Source of the DNA: Ustilago trichophora
Taxonomy: Eukaryota > Basidiomycota > Ustilaginomycetes > Ustilaginales > Ustilaginaceae
NCBI GenBank assembly: GCA_900323505.1
Contig: OOIN01000005.1
Coordinates: 1,054,001 to 1,118,000, forward strand
DNA length: 64,000 bases
Reading direction: 5' to 3'
Shown here: piece by piece, positions 61,509 through 64,000 of the stretch
Layout of the letters: every line of letters begins with the position of its first letter
Numbering within the stretch: position 1 is the stretch's first letter
Notes under the pieces: generated by a model
Databases searched by the model: none
What the model saw: the letters and a program-made list of their open reading frames with translations, nothing else
Told to the model about the DNA's origin: nothing
Position numbers and translations under genes: made by a program

Positions 61509-62135
61509 CGTTTCTGACTTCTGCTGGGAGGTAATGTTGTGATGATTCAGTGGGGTCTAGAAAGAGTCCAAGAGGTTCCCCGGGTGCCTTATATGGGTCC
61601 TTAGATGTAAAGTGTGGCCGGCGATGGGGGTTAGCCAGAATATGTCAAGGCGTACAGTGTGAAGAATTGCGCACGGCCTTTTCCTCCACAAAGTTTAGGC
61701 AGCCGGCGCTGTATTCGCCGTTCGGCTTTCTCCCCTAAGAACACGCGACCGGTAATCTTGGATGAGATCCCCGGTCCCGCCTTGAGAAGAATACCGCTCA
61801 CACAGTCTATACCGGCGATTACCGACCAGCATCGGTGCCACTCCCTTGAGGACTTGGTCCCAGCATGTCCAAGCACACAACTCGCGCTTCCACCCCGCAT
61901 CGCTACAGTACAGTACAGCACTCGTCAACTCCGCATTCGAACGCATGGCAAACAAGACCCCACACGTCGGGGAGCGGGAATCATTCCCCCGAGCTCTGGC
62001 CGAAGATCCTACATTCTTGTCCGTCACAATTCCATACAGACACAAGACACACACGTCTGATCCACAAGATTTTTTGCATCCATGACAGAACAGTGGCTCA
62101 CCACGATAAGAGACCGGCATCGCATTGGAATCCAC
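61509..62135. promoter_or_regulatory. intergenic, upstream of the mutarotase-like gene
   Basis: The 627 bases separate two minus-strand genes. No gene or clear repeat was seen. Confidence 0.35.
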
Positions 62136-63324
62136 CTACTGCTGGAACAACCCATCCAACTCCTCCAGCTCTCCAATGGCATAGACGCTCTCAAGGCCAA
62201 GATCAAAGTTGTACGTCGCACCGCGCTTGCTGCCCCGCACTGGGCCATCTTCGCCACCATCAGCGCGCAGATCGCCATCCACCGCCCAGTCGTCCTCCTC
62301 TTCCGTCCTGCGCGAGCTGCGCGAAAGTGCAGAAGGAGGAGCATCCTTGCTAGGCGGCTTGGACGCTGATGGAGGAACTGGAACATCGAGGACTGCCGAG
62401 ATACCGATGGTGCGGATCTTCTCGCGCATCATCGAGACTTGTGAATTAGAGACTTGACCCGTGTTGGTCAGGACAAAGTCGTCGAATGGGATCTAATCGT
62501 GTAAAAGGAACAAAACTTTGGTCAGTATCTTTGTAGAAGCTTGAGGTTCAAAGGGTACTGGGTATGGTACTCACGATAATCGTTTGCCAATCCGAACCCT
62601 TACTTTCATCCAGGTAAAGACGGTGCTGAAACAGGTCACTCGTCACTGGTCCGTCGGTCTGAACATTAACGAAGTATTTTGGGCCTGGCAGCTCTTTCCT
62701 TCCCAGTCCGAGCGCGTGGATCGCCCGACTCGCCGCTGGACCGGAAGGATCACTGGCATGCAGAGCTGCACGCAATCCGCTGCCTCCTGCGCTCGTATCC
62801 TGGCTTTTCTCGCTCTTCTCGGCACTGTTAATTGGCTTCTTAGCGAGCCTGTTCCTCACGCGCAGCGCAAGGTAAGGATGGACGGTGGTATCCCAACACT
62901 GGTTGCCAAAGAGCGTAGGTCGGTTACGATTGCGCATCCCCGCATAGCCACTCTTTTCAATCTTGCCTCCTCTTGGAACTTGAGATGAGAGAGTGCCGTA
63001 AAATCGGCCACGTGAAGACTCGTCCAGGCCAAGCCGGCACTGCGACAAGCCGCCAATATCAGAGTCGGAGCCTGTGGCAAAGCTCGAAAGGTGTGCCGGC
63101 TTGGTCATAGCATAGATAAGAAGGGCACCTTGATTCTTGGACGTCGGAGAAATCTCCATTCGCATCACTGTAAGTGGGTATCAAGAAAAGGTCCATGTGT
63201 CAGTTTGAATGATCAGAACTTGGGATCGTCGCTGCTGCGTCTGCAACTTACTCTTGGCGGTCTCATCACGAGCCACCTCGACCGAGCGCTGGAGCGCCTG
63301 ACCGAAAGACTTGAGTAAAGACAT
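62136..63324 (-). CDS. NDUFAF1: complex I intermediate-associated protein 30 (NDUFAF1/CIA30), three exons
   Basis: Exons 63324-63252, 63167-62575 and 62492-62136 join in phase (1, 0) to 340 residues. The introns start GTAAGT and GTGAGT and end ACAG and TTAG. The CIA30 domain spans most of the protein: GRFYGTLSSQVP, SGYAGMRN, YLALRVRN, KYFVNVQTDGP, a W-QTII strand, then after the second intron IPFDDFVLTNTGQVSN and KIRTIGIS. The domain is completed only by joining exons 2 and 3, which supports the splice. NDUFAF1 belongs to the mitochondrial complex I assembly (MCIA) complex that builds the membrane arm of NADH dehydrogenase. A Ser/Lys-rich insertion lies near the middle (about 145-185) and a charged one near 265-300. 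The N-terminal 25 residues could be part of a mitochondrial presequence (LLKSFGQALQRSV). Confidence 0.9.
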
Positions 63325-63646
63325 GGTGAATTCTGACTTGCGGTGTAATGCTGAAGACTTGTGATGATGGTGAGAAGTAAGTTCGGCCGCTCATCCACAG
63401 CAGAGACGGACTTGTGGAGGAGCCGTCTTGACTCAGCAACCGCCCGTTCCGTGTTCCGAGTCTTTTTCTTTTCTTTTTCTTTTCTTTTTTTTTTTTTTTT
63501 TTTTTTTTTTTTGACATTGGTGCAACTCAAGCCGAAACGTTTCAGGGTCCACACTCGACTTCTTCTATCTCAGCACCAACCACCGTACAGTAATCTGATT
63601 GTGACAACTTTTATCATCGATTCTTCGACGAGCAACGACGGTATCG
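63325..63646. other. short intergenic region with a T tract
   Basis: The 322 bases hold the NDUFAF1 promoter and the 3' end of the next minus-strand gene. A CT-rich run ending in about 26 T occupies 63466-63512. Confidence 0.5.
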
Positions 63647-64000
63647 TTATATTACATGAGACTCTTTCCTGTCCAGATCGGAACGGAGCTCAACACTGTT
63701 GCCCGTCCTGTGAACGGTGCTCGACGAACCCGGAGCAAAGAGGTGCTGGCGTCGTGGGTAACTGCCCTTGCTGCGCTTTACGACTGTCAACCCTGTCAAG
63801 TACGCCAGCGCAGCAACCACGATGATGGCGACTGCGAGACTGACAAGCGCGCCAATGACACCAGCCACGACAGGCGATACCTGGTGCTTGCCCGTTGTCA
63901 AGGTGGGATCCGAGTATTTGCCACCGCTTCCCGTTCCATTGAGCGCGTTGAGAGCGGCACATCCTCGCGCTTTGGTCTCGCCGCATGCATTGCACCAATC
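63647..64000 (-). CDS. C-terminus of a single-pass membrane protein (5' part outside window)
   Basis: The minus-strand frame is open from the right edge to a stop at 63647-63649, giving 117 residues of a longer protein. The visible part starts with a Cys-rich lumenal segment (DWCNACGETKARGCAAL) and a Gly/Ser linker. A 25-residue hydrophobic span follows (VVAGVIGALVSLAVAIIVVAALAYL) and then a basic cytosolic tail (VVKRSK...) of about 50 residues. This is the end of a type I membrane protein. The W-C-x-x-C-x(7)-C pattern just before the anchor recalls fungal membrane-bound histidine acid phosphatase-like proteins, but without the catalytic domain that is only a guess. Confidence 0.6.
   Translation of the reverse strand, partial: DWCNACGETKARGCAALNALNGTGSGGKYSDPTLTTGKHQVSPVVAGVIGALVSLAVAIIVVAALAYLTGLTVVKRSKGSYPRRQHLFAPGSSSTVHRTGNSVELRSDLDRKESHVI

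Noticed and set aside
1..64000. CRISPR arrays, bacterial operons, riboswitches or a secondary-metabolite cluster
   Set aside because: No spaced direct repeats, no ribosome-binding-site-led gene chains, and no polyketide synthase, peptide synthetase or terpene synthase gene was seen. The gene structure is fungal.

Overview
The window looks like nuclear DNA of a basidiomycete smut fungus (Ustilaginomycetes, Ustilago/Sporisorium type). This is inferred from compact and mostly intronless genes, short introns with GTRNGT/AG ends (one with a textbook TACTAAC branch site), moderate GC, Ser/Ala/Gln-rich protein tails, a secreted T1/N1-class ribonuclease and the fungal gene repertoire. No species-level marker was identified.

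Layout. 1-386 is the 3' end of a homocysteine S-methyltransferase gene. A 2.9 kb gap leads to a secreted chitin deacetylase (3259-4176, +), then a five-exon ERG28 (4599-5420, -). Divergent from ERG28 is a five-exon gene joining a SWIM zinc finger to an ATP-dependent DNA ligase core (5919-8744, +). Next come a 1203-residue HSL-type hydrolase (9273-12884, +), a nearly palindromic 1 kb mobile element (12899-13897), a multi-pass membrane protein (14139-15449, -), an aldo/keto reductase (16542-17693, +), an ADGF-type deaminase (18093-19817, +) and a sulfotransferase-like protein (20038-21018, -). The middle of the window holds a NIPA-type Mg transporter (23443-25425, +), the Hem25 mitochondrial glycine carrier (26074-27240, +), a START protein (27452-28468, -), the molybdopterin synthase large subunit (29653-30431, -, two exons), the secreted ribonuclease (30868-31463, -, three exons), an ER protein disulfide isomerase (33435-34619, +), NCA2 (35155-37410, +), an Aro8-type aminotransferase (39424-40935, +), an Sfk1/Frag1-type membrane protein (42298-43350, +) and an Asteroid-family XPG/PIN protein (43630-45747, -).

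From 45748 to 53322 there is no intact gene I recognise. This 7.6 kb island carries microsatellites, broken reading frames each cut by a single TGA, a candidate LTR (50631-51150) and a 9-bp minisatellite. It looks like decayed mobile DNA. After it come a LACTB2-like metallo-beta-lactamase (53323-54651, +), an Erv2-type sulfhydryl oxidase (55371-56258, +), a GH128 wall glucanase whose apparent signal peptide lies in another frame (56947-58138, -), an aldose-1-epimerase-like protein (60192-61508, -), the complex I assembly factor NDUFAF1/CIA30 (62136-63324, -, three exons) and the C-terminus of a membrane-anchored protein running off the right edge.

The genes do not form one pathway. Recurring themes are secreted or wall-acting proteins (chitin deacetylase, GH128, ribonuclease), ER oxidative folding (PDI and Erv2, not adjacent) and mitochondrial biogenesis (Hem25, NCA2, NDUFAF1). 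Coordinates of spliced genes were worked out by hand from splice signals, phase and family motifs.
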